A stretch of DNA of 64,000 bases from Acidobacteriaceae bacterium (lineage in GTDB: Bacteria; Acidobacteriota; Terriglobia; Terriglobales; Acidobacteriaceae), in assembly GCA_003132405.1 (NCBI GenBank), contig PKXQ01000149.1, positions 62,001 to 126,000 on the forward strand, in the 5' to 3' direction. A program made the position numbers and the translations under genes. Below the pieces are notes generated by a model, which was given only the letters and a program-made list of their open reading frames with translations, ran no database searches and was not told the DNA's origin. The first letter of the stretch is position 1, and each line of letters begins with the position of its first letter. This document shows, in pieces, positions 54,211 through 62,648 of the stretch.

Positions 54211-55047
54211 TTACTGCGGCGTCGCGGTGATTGGAATCGGCGCGTTTTTGGGCGTGCTCAGGTAGCCGGTGATTTTCTTTTTATCCACCGTCCACACGAC
54301 GAGCTCGTAGAGCATGTGATCGCGTCCGGTATAGAACTGCACCGGCTCGCTTTGATTCTTGTCTTTCTTTTCGACGGTTTTGTCGTCGGCGGTAACGTCG
54401 AGCGAATACTTACCATGCTTTGGATCAGTCTTCTTCAGCTGCAGGGCTACCGTGGAGAAAGCCTGCGGCTTCGCACCCTTTAATAGGGTGAATTCGTAAT
54501 ACTGCCGATCGCCCTTGTGCTTGAGAGCCTCGAGGTCGCTGCGCGTGTTGGCGATGAGACCGCTTTGCTGTCCGAGATCGCCGATGGTAGTTTGAAGTTT
54601 GGCGATGGTCGAGTCGAGGGAGGCTTTGGTGGTGGCGACGTCGGTCTTTACGCCGCCCACGTCGGTCTTCACCGAACCCACTTCTCCCGAAACAGCGCTA
54701 ACATCCTTCTTCTCTTGTTCCGCTTGTGCGGCGAGGCTTGCCATGGCGGCCTGTTGCTCGCGCTGGAGCGCGGCGGCGCGCGCGGCCAATTCTTTCTTGG
54801 TCATGCCCAGTTGACGGGCCAGGGTCTCGGAGTCCGCTTCGGCGGACTGCATGCGCTTAGTGAGATCGCCGATCTGCTTTTCGCTGGAGGTTTGATCCTG
54901 CGTGATCTTCTCGAGATCGAGGCGCTGGGCGTAAATGAAATATGCCGATGCGGCGACATATGCAGCGGCCAATGCGATAAGAACCCACCGGCCCACGTGG
55001 CTCTGGGGCTCGGGATGGTAAACGACAGCTTGCTCGCCTTCAGACAT
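54211..55047 (-). CDS. Membrane-anchored coiled-coil protein of unknown function
   Basis: A 278-residue protein with one transmembrane helix (VLIALAAAYVAASAYFIYA, about residues 22-40), a long heptad-like coiled coil (residues 45-165, including repeated SVKTDVGGVKTDVATTK), and a C-terminal beta-rich domain (QYYEFTLLKGAKPQAFSTVA, HGKYSLDVTADDKTVEKKDK, DHMLYELVVWTVDKKKITGY). I recall similar proteins in Acidobacteria, none with a known role. It is monocistronic. Confidence 0.75.
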   Translation of the reverse strand: MSEGEQAVVYHPEPQSHVGRWVLIALAAAYVAASAYFIYAQRLDLEKITQDQTSSEKQIGDLTKRMQSAEADSETLARQLGMTKKELAARAAALQREQQAAMASLAAQAEQEKKDVSAVSGEVGSVKTDVGGVKTDVATTKASLDSTIAKLQTTIGDLGQQSGLIANTRSDLEALKHKGDRQYYEFTLLKGAKPQAFSTVALQLKKTDPKHGKYSLDVTADDKTVEKKDKNQSEPVQFYTGRDHMLYELVVWTVDKKKITGYLSTPKNAPIPITATPQ

Positions 55048-55154
55048 TCAGTTTGATCTCCGGTTGAAAGTGGTAACGCCTATTGTTTGTGAGATGCGGG
55101 TTGCTGTCAATTGCGTTTCATATACTTGGGGTCAGACAGCTCAACTAGAATGAC

Positions 55155-56222
55155 ATGGTGAAGAAATGGGACGCGATTGTTATCGGGGCCGGAGTCATTG
55201 GACTTTCTCTCGCCATCGAACTGAATAAGCAGGGATTGCGCGTGCTGGTGGTGGAGAAAGGCGAGCCGGGGCGCGAGGCGTCTTGGGCTGCTGGAGGAAT
55301 GCTGGTCGACTCTCCCGCCGAAACGCAGCCAGCATTGCGGGAACTGGCGACAGCTAGCGCGCGGATGTATCCGGAGTTCGTGCATGAGTTGGAGGATGAA
55401 TCGCGACTGAAGATTGATCTGCGGTCGGTGGGGACAATTGTCTTGAGCCAGAATCCCGATGCAACACAAGCTTGTCCTTTGCCACGACCGCTCGCGGAGT
55501 TGGAGCCGGACCTTCAGAATTCAGACGGTGGGGCGCAGCGATTCTCGGCGTTGTTTCTTAAAGAGCGCTGTGTCGACCCTCGTGATGTGACAGCTGCGGC
55601 GCTTGCGGCGGCGCGGCATCGCGACGTCGATTTTTCATCTGGCGACGAAGTGCTGGGCGTGGAAGTGGCTGACGGCAAGGTGTCTGGCGTGCTTACTAAC
55701 AAGACTCGATTTGCGGCGGGCGTGGCGGTGAATTGCGCTGGCGCTTGGGCGGGGCAGATTGCGCCTCACACGTTTCCGACTCGGCCGGTTAAGGGACAGA
55801 TGGTGTGCGTCGTCATGCCGGAAAAAGAGATGGTGCGGCATGTGGTGCGGGCGCCGGAAGTTTATCTGATTCCGCGGAGCGATGGGCGCATGGTGATCGG
55901 GGCGACGGCTGAGGAGGCGGGATTCGACAAGCGGACGGTGCCGGAGACGATCCAGAAGTTGCGGCAGGCGGCGATTGATCTGGTTCCGAGATTGGCGGAG
56001 GCGCGGATTCTGGAAGCGTGGGCGGGGCTGCGTCCGGGAACGCCTGACGGGCTGCCGATTCTGGGCGCAACGCCGACGCCGGGATATTTTGTTGCTACCG
56101 GCCATTTTCGCGATGGGATTTTGCTTGCGCCGTTGACGGCTAAGTTGATAGGGCAGGTGATCACCGGGGAGCGGCCAGAGTTCGATCTCGGGCCGTTTGA
56201 GGCGGCGAGGTTTCAGGACTAA
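55155..56222 (+). CDS. thiO: FAD-dependent glycine oxidase-like protein (ThiO family)
   Basis: A 355-residue flavoprotein of the DAO family. The FAD-binding Rossmann motif is VIGAGVIGLSLAIELNKQG (residues 10-28), with VVEKGEPGREASWAAGGML immediately after, as in ThiO. The C-terminal part has PRSDGRMVIGATAEEAGFD, EAWAGLRPGTPDGLPILG and YFVATGHFRDGILLAP, the ThiO signature order. The enzyme makes the imine for the thiazole of thiamine, but no other thi gene is adjacent, so a different amine oxidase is possible. Confidence 0.88.
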   Translation: MVKKWDAIVIGAGVIGLSLAIELNKQGLRVLVVEKGEPGREASWAAGGMLVDSPAETQPALRELATASARMYPEFVHELEDESRLKIDLRSVGTIVLSQNPDATQACPLPRPLAELEPDLQNSDGGAQRFSALFLKERCVDPRDVTAAALAAARHRDVDFSSGDEVLGVEVADGKVSGVLTNKTRFAAGVAVNCAGAWAGQIAPHTFPTRPVKGQMVCVVMPEKEMVRHVVRAPEVYLIPRSDGRMVIGATAEEAGFDKRTVPETIQKLRQAAIDLVPRLAEARILEAWAGLRPGTPDGLPILGATPTPGYFVATGHFRDGILLAPLTAKLIGQVITGERPEFDLGPFEAARFQD

Positions 56223-56244
56223 ACTTGAATTCTTCAACAACGCG

Positions 56245-56841
56245 ATGAATCGTTTTCGGAGCGCCTTATCGTTGCTTTCAATCGGAGTCGGACTGTTGCC
56301 TACGGCGCGTGCTGCTCAACATGCGCTCACAATTCGAAATGTGCGTTCTGGCACGGCGACACTCCGCCAACAAGGACGTTTAACGATCCTTGAAATCAAG
56401 TCCCATGCTGGGTCTTCTCTGCGTATCGCTCTCAGCCATCCAAGCAACTATCGCCAAGGGACTAATGCCCCGACTGAAACCCATCTGGTTGCGGAGAACC
56501 CCAATCACTTCGTGATCTTCACAGATACATTCGCTTCTAACCCGGGAAATATTCAGGGCCATTGCGGTGCGAGCGAGACCGGCGAGCGTTTCGTCCATGT
56601 AGTCGCTCTTGGAGCTATCCCGCATGAGACTTTATCGGTTCTTATGGATAGCTGCCTTCTCGACTTGGAACCGTCTTCACGAAGCCCCGAGTGGATCGCC
56701 AAGCCCGATTCCGCTGGTTTCAGCGGTCGAATAATTCTGAGCTTTGAGGAGGACACGCAACCGACCGCCATTTACTATGTCGCACCCGACGGCGCTGTCA
56801 CCCGCCCAGAGATTGATCCAAGTTCTCCGAAGCATCACTGA
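56245..56841 (+). CDS. Secreted hypothetical protein
   Basis: A 198-residue precursor of unknown function. The ATG at 56245 gives a signal peptide (ALSLLSIGVGLLPTARA). The mature part is beta-rich without metal or catalytic motifs; four cysteine/histidine residues are scattered. It lies 22 bp after thiO, perhaps co-transcribed. Codon choice is less G-rich at the third position than in thiO and the following peptidase, a possible sign of different origin. Confidence 0.6.
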   Translation: MNRFRSALSLLSIGVGLLPTARAAQHALTIRNVRSGTATLRQQGRLTILEIKSHAGSSLRIALSHPSNYRQGTNAPTETHLVAENPNHFVIFTDTFASNPGNIQGHCGASETGERFVHVVALGAIPHETLSVLMDSCLLDLEPSSRSPEWIAKPDSAGFSGRIILSFEEDTQPTAIYYVAPDGAVTRPEIDPSSPKHH

Positions 56842-56961
56842 TTTGTGTCCAGCAGTTCCGTTCTTCTAGGACGTTCGGCCGCCCATCCGGGTATATACTG
56901 AAGCGTTTTCCGCAATCATTCCTTGAGCATACGCGCCCTGCGCGCCAGAAAGGCACCTATT

Positions 56962-58332
56962 ATGGCTTCCCCGGCAGTCGATTTTGCCCGCAGCAATCAA
57001 CCTCGGTTTCTTGATGAGCTGAAGACTCTGCTCCGCATTCCGAGTATCAGCACGCTTGATGAACATAAGAGCGATGTGCAGAAGGCGGCGGAATTTGTGG
57101 CGGCGGAGTTGAAGCGCATTGGGATGGAGAATGTCGAGATCATTCCGACGAAGGGGCATCCGCTGCTTTATGCCGATTGGATTCATGCGGCGGGCAAGCC
57201 TACGGTTTTGATGTATGCGCATTACGATGTGCAGCCGCCTGATCCGCTGGATGAATGGCACACGCCGCCGTTTGAACCGACGGAGCGCAACAATAATCTT
57301 TATGCGCGCGGGGCGGTCGACGATAAGGGCCAGCTTTGGATGGAGGTGAAGGCGCTCGAGTCGCTGATGAAGGCGCATGGGGGCAAGCTGCCGATCAACG
57401 TCAAAGTGATTTTTGAAGGCGAGGAAGAAGTGGGCGGCGAGTCGATTGCCGCGTATGTACGAAAAGAGAAAGCCAAGCTGAAAGCGGATTTCGCGCTGGT
57501 CTGCGACACGGAACTGTTTGCGCCGAACCTACCTACTCTGTGCGTCGGGCTGCGCGGGCTGGTTTATACAGAGATTGAGGCGGTGGGGGCGAAGACCGAT
57601 CTGCACTCGGGCATGTATGGGGGAGCGGCGCCGAATCCGTTGTTTGCGCTGGTCGAGATTATCAGCAAGCTGAAAGATGCGAAGGGGAAGATTCTGATTC
57701 CTGGCTTTTACAAGAATGTCAAAACGCCGAGTAAAGATGAGCTGAAGGCGTGGAAGCGGCTGCCGTTTAATGAAGAGCAGTATCGGAAGAAGGAAGTTGG
57801 ATCGAAGGTGCTGACGGGCGAGCCGGGATATTCGGTGCTGTATCGCACGTGGGCGCGTCCGACGCTGGAGGTGCATGGCATGCCGGGAGGATTTGTGGCT
57901 CCGGGGGCGAAGACGGTGATTCCGGCGAAGGCGTCGGCTAAGATTTCGATGCGGCTCGTGCCCAATCAGGATCCGGAGGATATTTTCAAGCGCTACTCGG
58001 CTTTCGTTAAGAAAAACACGCCCAAGGGAATCGAGATCAAGATCAAGACTTATAGCAAAGGCGCGGCGTGCGTGGTTGGCACCGACAATCGATTTATCAA
58101 AGCCGCGACTGAGGCGCTGCACGACACATTCAAGAAAGAGACTGTGTTTATTCGCTCGGGCGGATCGATTCCCATCGTGACCGACTTTCAGGATGTGTTG
58201 AAGATTCCATCCGTAATGATGGGCTTCGGGCTACCGGACGATAATCTGCATGCTCCGAATGAGAAGTTTCATATTCCGAATTTTCATCGCGGGATTGAGA
58301 CGATTTGCTTGTTTTTTGAGAAGCTGGGGTAG
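56962..58332 (+). CDS. M20 family metallopeptidase (dipeptidase)
   Basis: A cytoplasmic zinc exo-/dipeptidase of the CNDP/PepV-like M20 group, about 456 residues. Metal and catalytic segments in order: YAHYDVQPPDP (His, and Asp two residues on), RGAVDDKGQ (Asp), FEGEEEVGGES (general base Glu and metal Glu), CDTELF (Asp) and a C-terminal GFGLPDDNLHAPNEKFHIPN (His). The lid/dimerisation domain lies between. Start: ATG 56962 (MASPAVDFARSN); a TTG at 56923 is in frame. All ligands are present. Single gene. Confidence 0.93.
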   Translation: MASPAVDFARSNQPRFLDELKTLLRIPSISTLDEHKSDVQKAAEFVAAELKRIGMENVEIIPTKGHPLLYADWIHAAGKPTVLMYAHYDVQPPDPLDEWHTPPFEPTERNNNLYARGAVDDKGQLWMEVKALESLMKAHGGKLPINVKVIFEGEEEVGGESIAAYVRKEKAKLKADFALVCDTELFAPNLPTLCVGLRGLVYTEIEAVGAKTDLHSGMYGGAAPNPLFALVEIISKLKDAKGKILIPGFYKNVKTPSKDELKAWKRLPFNEEQYRKKEVGSKVLTGEPGYSVLYRTWARPTLEVHGMPGGFVAPGAKTVIPAKASAKISMRLVPNQDPEDIFKRYSAFVKKNTPKGIEIKIKTYSKGAACVVGTDNRFIKAATEALHDTFKKETVFIRSGGSIPIVTDFQDVLKIPSVMMGFGLPDDNLHAPNEKFHIPNFHRGIETICLFFEKLG

Positions 58333-58368
58333 GGCAGGCTCTGGGGCTCTGCGTGCTAAAATCGCAGT

Positions 58369-58581
58369 GTGAAAGCTCAGCGAAAGTTTACCGTTGTCAT
58401 CGAACGAGACGAAGACGGCTATTATGTCGCAACCGTTCCCGCCTTGCGGGGCTGCCATACTCAGGCCAAGAACCTCGATACGCTCATGAAGCGCGTTCGG
58501 GAGGTCGTGGAACTCTGCCTGGAAGATAGCCGTGTTGTTCCATCGCTAGAATTAGTAGGTATCCAGCAAATCTCGGTATGA
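58369..58581 (+). CDS. hicB: HicB-family antitoxin
   Basis: A 70-residue single-domain HicB: KFTVVIERDEDGYYVATVPA then LRGCHTQAKNLDTLMKRVRE match the partial RNase H-like HicB fold (FxVxIExDEDGxYxAxxPxLPGCxxxGxT). The start is a GTG at 58369. No C-terminal DNA-binding domain is present. Its stop codon overlaps the hicA start (ATGA at 58578-58581). The usual toxin-first order is reversed here, as in many short HicB-HicA pairs. Confidence 0.88.
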   Translation: MKAQRKFTVVIERDEDGYYVATVPALRGCHTQAKNLDTLMKRVREVVELCLEDSRVVPSLELVGIQQISV

Positions 58582-58801
58582 CACGCCTTCCGCGCCTGAA
58601 GGGCAAGGAATTGGTAGTCTTCTGGAGAAACGCGGATTTGAGATCGTGCGGACCCGAGGTAGCCACGTATTTCTGCGACATGCCGACGGGAGAGTAACGA
58701 CAGTGCCAGTTCATAGCGGCGAAACGCTTGGTCCCGGTCTTCTTCGGTCCATCTTGCGCGATGTCGAATTGTCGGTAGACGGCCTCCTCCGCACCCGCTA
58801 A
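58578..58801 (+). pseudogene. hicA: HicA-family toxin gene with one-base deletion
   Basis: From ATG 58578 the frame gives MTRLPRLKGKELV; the rest of the toxin, LLEKRGFEIVRTRGSHVFL followed by RHADGRVTTVPVHSG and GPGLLRSILRDVEL, is in another frame and stops at TAA 58799-58801. The total length (224 nt) is one base short of a whole number of codons, and inserting one base near 58617-58619 restores GKELVxLLEKRGFE. The catalytic His (GSHVFL) is preserved downstream of the shift. Either the toxin is inactivated or this is a base-calling error. Confidence 0.85.
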
Positions 58802-58885
58802 GCCAATCGAAGAACCACGCAGAACCCGCGCGGTAATCCCCAATCCCGCGCCTTCAGGTAAAATAAAAGATTGAGGTTCAGCGGT

Positions 58886-59344
58886 ATGCGTACACGGATT
58901 TTCGCGTCGATGGTGCTGTTTTTTCTGGTCACGATGGTGTCGGCGCCGTGGCTGCAGTCGGAGGATGACGACGGCGTTCCGCATTTTAATGCCAGCTCTC
59001 CGGCGGCGGGCGACAGGTTGCCGCCGATATTGACCAAGGATCAGTTGTGGGGTGCGAACGCGCAGTTTCCTTATCAGACGCATGCTTACGAACTGGCGGC
59101 GAAGATTCCGAAGGTGATTTTTCAGCAACCTTGTTATTGCTATTGCGATCGCAGCATGGGACACACCAGCCTGCACAGCTGCTTTTCGGGGACGCACGGC
59201 GCGGAGTGCGGCACTTGCCTGCGAGAGCTTTATTACACCTACACGATGTATAAGCAGGGAAAAACAGCGAAGCAGATTCGCGCCGGGATTATTAAAGGCG
59301 ATTGGAAGTCGATCGATCTGACAACAGCAGCCAGCATTAATTGA
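58886..59344 (+). CDS. Exported PCYCGC/CYCXC-motif protein
   Basis: A 152-residue precursor with N-terminal hydrophobic signal (IFASMVLFFLVTMVSA). The mature part contains the cysteine-rich block QQPCYCYC, then HTSLHSCF and HGAECGTCLREL, i.e. at least six cysteines with two histidines, matching the arrangement of PCYCGC-type domains of unknown function. The metal bound is unknown. The following YTMYKQGKTAKQIRAGIIKG is the usual C-terminal helix of the family. Start: ATG 58886. Confidence 0.78.
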   Translation: MRTRIFASMVLFFLVTMVSAPWLQSEDDDGVPHFNASSPAAGDRLPPILTKDQLWGANAQFPYQTHAYELAAKIPKVIFQQPCYCYCDRSMGHTSLHSCFSGTHGAECGTCLRELYYTYTMYKQGKTAKQIRAGIIKGDWKSIDLTTAASIN

Positions 59345-59387
59345 ATTCTCAAACTTTTGAGCTAAATTTCGAACTCGAGGCGGTTTG

Positions 59388-59951
59388 ATGGCACTGAAGG
59401 TAACTCCCAAGAAACAAGCGACCGAAGATCCGCGGCACACACAGGCGGTGCAGAACTACGAATCAGGGTTGCGCGCGTTGCAGGAGCACAAGTTCGAAAA
59501 GGCCAAAGGTCACCTGCAAAAAGTATTGAGCGGTCCGAACAAGTCTCTCGTCGATCGCGCCCAGGTGCACATCATCACCTGCGAAAAGCATCTGAACGCG
59601 CCCAGCTTGCAGTTTAAGTCGGTCGAGGAGCACTACGACTATGCCGCATCGCTGGTCAATTCGGGCGATTACGTGACGGCACGCGAGCATCTTGATGCGC
59701 TGCTGAAACAGAATCCGAAGTCCGAGTACGTTCTCTATGGACTGGCCGCGCTGCATTGCCTGACCGGGCACGTGGAAGAATCGCTCAAGACGCTCAATGA
59801 CGCAATTCAGGTGAAGCCGGCTCTTCGCTTCCAGGCGCGCAACGATACTGACTTCCAGAATCTGGCCGAGGATCCGCGTTTCACCGAACTGCTCTATCCA
59901 GATCCGGGCGTAGAAGCGGAGCCCGAGGAAGAAGAAGCGAGCGCGTATTAG
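59388..59951 (+). CDS. Cytoplasmic TPR protein
   Basis: A 187-residue soluble protein with four helical repeats: YESGLRALQEHKFEKAKGHL, DYAASLVNSGDYVTAREHL, YVLYGLAALHCLTGHVEES, followed by a C-terminal RFTELLYPDP and a Glu-rich tail. It has no signal peptide. Presumably a protein-interaction adaptor, the partner being unknown. It lies 42 bp upstream of yvcK and 43 bp after the CYCXC gene, so these may be one transcript. Confidence 0.78.
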   Translation: MALKVTPKKQATEDPRHTQAVQNYESGLRALQEHKFEKAKGHLQKVLSGPNKSLVDRAQVHIITCEKHLNAPSLQFKSVEEHYDYAASLVNSGDYVTAREHLDALLKQNPKSEYVLYGLAALHCLTGHVEESLKTLNDAIQVKPALRFQARNDTDFQNLAEDPRFTELLYPDPGVEAEPEEEEASAY

Positions 59952-59993
59952 CCGCTGGCGCCGACTCGCCACACTCGTCTTCCGTGAGGCGGT

Positions 59994-61061
59994 ATGCTTG
60001 CCCAATCGTCAATGAACTCATCCGATACCGGCAAGGCTGGGCCTGAATTACGCGTGGTCGCAATCGGCGGCGGCACCGGCCTCTCCACGCTGCTGAAGGG
60101 GCTGAAGCACTACGTCATGACGCCGTCGATAGCTTTGCCTGGCCAGCCAACGATTCGCGAATTATCGGGCGTGGTGACGGTAAGCGACGATGGCGGATCG
60201 AGCGGCCGTCTGCGCAAGGAATTCAACATGCTGCCGCCGGGTGACGTGCGCAATTGCATCGTTGCCTTGTCGGAAGACGAAGCCCTGCTTTCGAGATTGT
60301 TCCAACATCGTTTTCAGAAGGGCTCGGGGCTCGAAGGCCACAGCTTCGGGAATCTTTTCCTGGCGGCGCTCACTTCGATCACGGGAGACTTTGCCGAGGC
60401 GGTGCGGCTGTCATCGGAAATTTTGCTGACGCGCGGGCGTATTTATCCAGCGACCATGACCAGCGTGGAACTGGAAGCTCTGATGGTAGACGGCACGCAA
60501 GTGCGCGGCGAAACGGAGATCACTGCGAGCAAAGGTAAGATTCGCGCGCTGGCCTTGTTCCCCCCGGATGTCGAACCGCTTCCACAGACGCTCGAAGCAA
60601 TCGCCAATGCGGACCTGATCACAATCGGCCCAGGATCGCTTTTCACCAGCCTGATTCCGAATTTGCTGGTTCGCGGAATTCCCCAGGCGATCAGGGAATC
60701 GCCGGCAGTGAAAGTATTTGTATGCAACTTGATGACGCAGGCTAATGAAAGTCTTGGTTTAACTGCGTCGGATCACATTCGCGCACTGAATAATCACGCT
60801 GGCGTGCAGTTGTTCGACTACGCTCTGATCAATCAAACTCAGGCGTCGCCTGAGATGAAGGCGAAGTATGCGTTGGAGGGCGCCTCGCAGATCGTCGTCG
60901 ACCTGGAAGCGATCGAGGCACTGGGCGTCTGTCCGGTGCTGGGAGATTATCTCGACGAGGGCGCGGTGGCGCGGCATGCAACTGATCACGTTGCGCATGA
61001 CCTGATGGCGCTGATGGCGCTGATGGCGCAGGCTCCCGACCGCCAAACACTCCGGAGTTAA
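59994..61061 (+). CDS. yvcK: YvcK/CofD-like gluconeogenesis factor
   Basis: A cytoplasmic 355-residue protein of the YvcK group, which is needed for envelope synthesis on gluconeogenic carbon in some bacteria. Signatures: VVAIGGGTGLSTLLKGLKHY (residues 21-40), VTVSDDGGSSGRLRKEFNML, PPGDVRNCIVALSE, FRHR-like FQHRFQKG and GNLFLAALT, IGPGSLFTSLIPNLLV, and VCNLMTQANES. The C-terminus carries a 9-bp triplication encoding LMALMALMA (61002-61029). glmU lies 25 bp downstream, consistent with a cell-wall precursor role. Confidence 0.93.
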   Translation: MLAQSSMNSSDTGKAGPELRVVAIGGGTGLSTLLKGLKHYVMTPSIALPGQPTIRELSGVVTVSDDGGSSGRLRKEFNMLPPGDVRNCIVALSEDEALLSRLFQHRFQKGSGLEGHSFGNLFLAALTSITGDFAEAVRLSSEILLTRGRIYPATMTSVELEALMVDGTQVRGETEITASKGKIRALALFPPDVEPLPQTLEAIANADLITIGPGSLFTSLIPNLLVRGIPQAIRESPAVKVFVCNLMTQANESLGLTASDHIRALNNHAGVQLFDYALINQTQASPEMKAKYALEGASQIVVDLEAIEALGVCPVLGDYLDEGAVARHATDHVAHDLMALMALMAQAPDRQTLRS

Positions 61062-61086
61062 TTCTGTCGCGGTATATTGACTAAGC

Positions 61087-62550
61087 ATGGCAAACGCGCC
61101 GCAGACCGCAACAAAAAACAGATCAAAACCTTCCGCGTCGACTCTGCCTCGGCCGCGCATCGCGATTGCGATTATGGCGGCGGGCAAGGGCACGCGGCTC
61201 AAATCGAAGCATCCCAAAGTTCTGCATGAGATTGGCGGCAAGCCGATTCTGGCGCATGTGATTGCCACGGCGCAAAAGGTTGTGCCCGCGCAGGACATCT
61301 TTGTGGTCATCGGACATGAGGCAGAGCGCGTGCGCGAAGCGGTTGCCGGCACGGGCGTGAACTTCGTGCTGCAAGCCGAACAGCGTGGCACGGGACACGC
61401 GCTGATGGCGGCGCGCGACGCGCTCTCGAATTATGAGCAGGTAATCGTGCTGTCCGGCGACGCCCCTCTCATTACCGGCGACACTATTCGCAAGCTTAGC
61501 GATTTCCACGCCTCGCAGAAAGCGACGATGACTTTGCTCAGCGCCGAGCTCGACAATCCGTATGGATACGGGCGCGTGATTCGCAAAGGCAAAGCAGCGG
61601 ACGTACAGGCGATTGTCGAGGAGAAGTCGGCGAGTGCGCAGCAGAAAAAAATCCGCGAGATCAACTCCGGTTTCTACGCTTTCAATGTACCCGCTTTGTA
61701 TGAGCACATCGGCCAGCTATCGACTGCCAATCCACATGGCGAGTACTACCTTACCGACATGGCGGACGTGTTTCACCGGGCGCGCAAGAAAGTGGTGGCG
61801 ATCAAAACGGACGATGCGGGCGAAGTGCTCGGCAGCAACACTCGCGCGGAGATGATGATGCTGGATGCGCGGCTGCGGCTGGCAAAGTGCCGCGAGTTGC
61901 TGGATGGGGGCGTGACGATTTTTTATCCACACACCTGCGTAATCGACAGCGACGTGGAAGTGGGAGCCGACACGGTCATCGAGCCCTTCGTGCAATTGCT
62001 GGGGCAGACGAAGATTGGCGCGGATTGCCGCATACGGTCTTACAGCATTATTGAAAATTCGATTATTGGCGACGGCGTGACGCTGAAGCCGGGAACACTT
62101 ATGGCAGAGTCGCGCGTCGATGCGGGAGCTGTAATCGGACCGTACACGCATATGCGTCCGGGAAGTGAAGTCGGCGAAGGCGCTCACTTGGGAAATTTTG
62201 TCGAGACTAAGAAAGTCAAACTGGGCAAGGGCTCCAAGGCGAACCACCTGAGCTATCTCGGCGATGCAGAGATTGGGGAGGGCGTAAACATTGGCGCGGG
62301 CACGATTACCTGCAACTACGATGGGGTCAACAAGCATCAGACGGTGATCGAAGATGGCGTGTTCGTCGGCAGCGACTCGACGCTGGTCGCGCCAGTAAAG
62401 ATTGGGCGGGGCGCTTACGTCGCTGCCGCTAGCTGCATCACTGACGATGTGCCGGCGGATGCATTGGCGCTGGGGCGAGCACGACAGAGCGTCAAAGAAG
62501 GCTGGGCGCGGGCGAAGCGGGAAGCACAGAAGAAAGAAAAGCGCCGATAG
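61087..62550 (+). CDS. glmU: Bifunctional GlcNAc-1-P uridyltransferase / GlcN-1-P acetyltransferase
   Basis: Makes UDP-N-acetylglucosamine for peptidoglycan and lipopolysaccharide. The N-terminal pyrophosphorylase domain has IMAAGKGTRLKSKHPKVLHE (residues 28-47), AEQRGTGHALMAAR and LSGDAPLI; the C-terminal left-handed beta-helix has hexapeptide repeats from about residue 280, with KVKLGKGSKANHLSYLGD, GAGTITCNYDGVNKHQT and VAPVKIGRGAYVAAAS. The first 20 residues (Asn/Lys/Pro-rich) precede the domain and may be dispensable. All key residues appear intact; length 487 is slightly above the usual 455-460. Confidence 0.97.
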   Translation: MANAPQTATKNRSKPSASTLPRPRIAIAIMAAGKGTRLKSKHPKVLHEIGGKPILAHVIATAQKVVPAQDIFVVIGHEAERVREAVAGTGVNFVLQAEQRGTGHALMAARDALSNYEQVIVLSGDAPLITGDTIRKLSDFHASQKATMTLLSAELDNPYGYGRVIRKGKAADVQAIVEEKSASAQQKKIREINSGFYAFNVPALYEHIGQLSTANPHGEYYLTDMADVFHRARKKVVAIKTDDAGEVLGSNTRAEMMMLDARLRLAKCRELLDGGVTIFYPHTCVIDSDVEVGADTVIEPFVQLLGQTKIGADCRIRSYSIIENSIIGDGVTLKPGTLMAESRVDAGAVIGPYTHMRPGSEVGEGAHLGNFVETKKVKLGKGSKANHLSYLGDAEIGEGVNIGAGTITCNYDGVNKHQTVIEDGVFVGSDSTLVAPVKIGRGAYVAAASCITDDVPADALALGRARQSVKEGWARAKREAQKKEKRR

Positions 62551-62648
62551 CGAGTAGTAATTCGATCTTCTGGTCGCTGGAGCGTTGTGTGCTGTCCCGA
62601 TAAAGCCTGCTCACCTCCAAAAGGAATAGACTAGACGCGAAGCCAACC

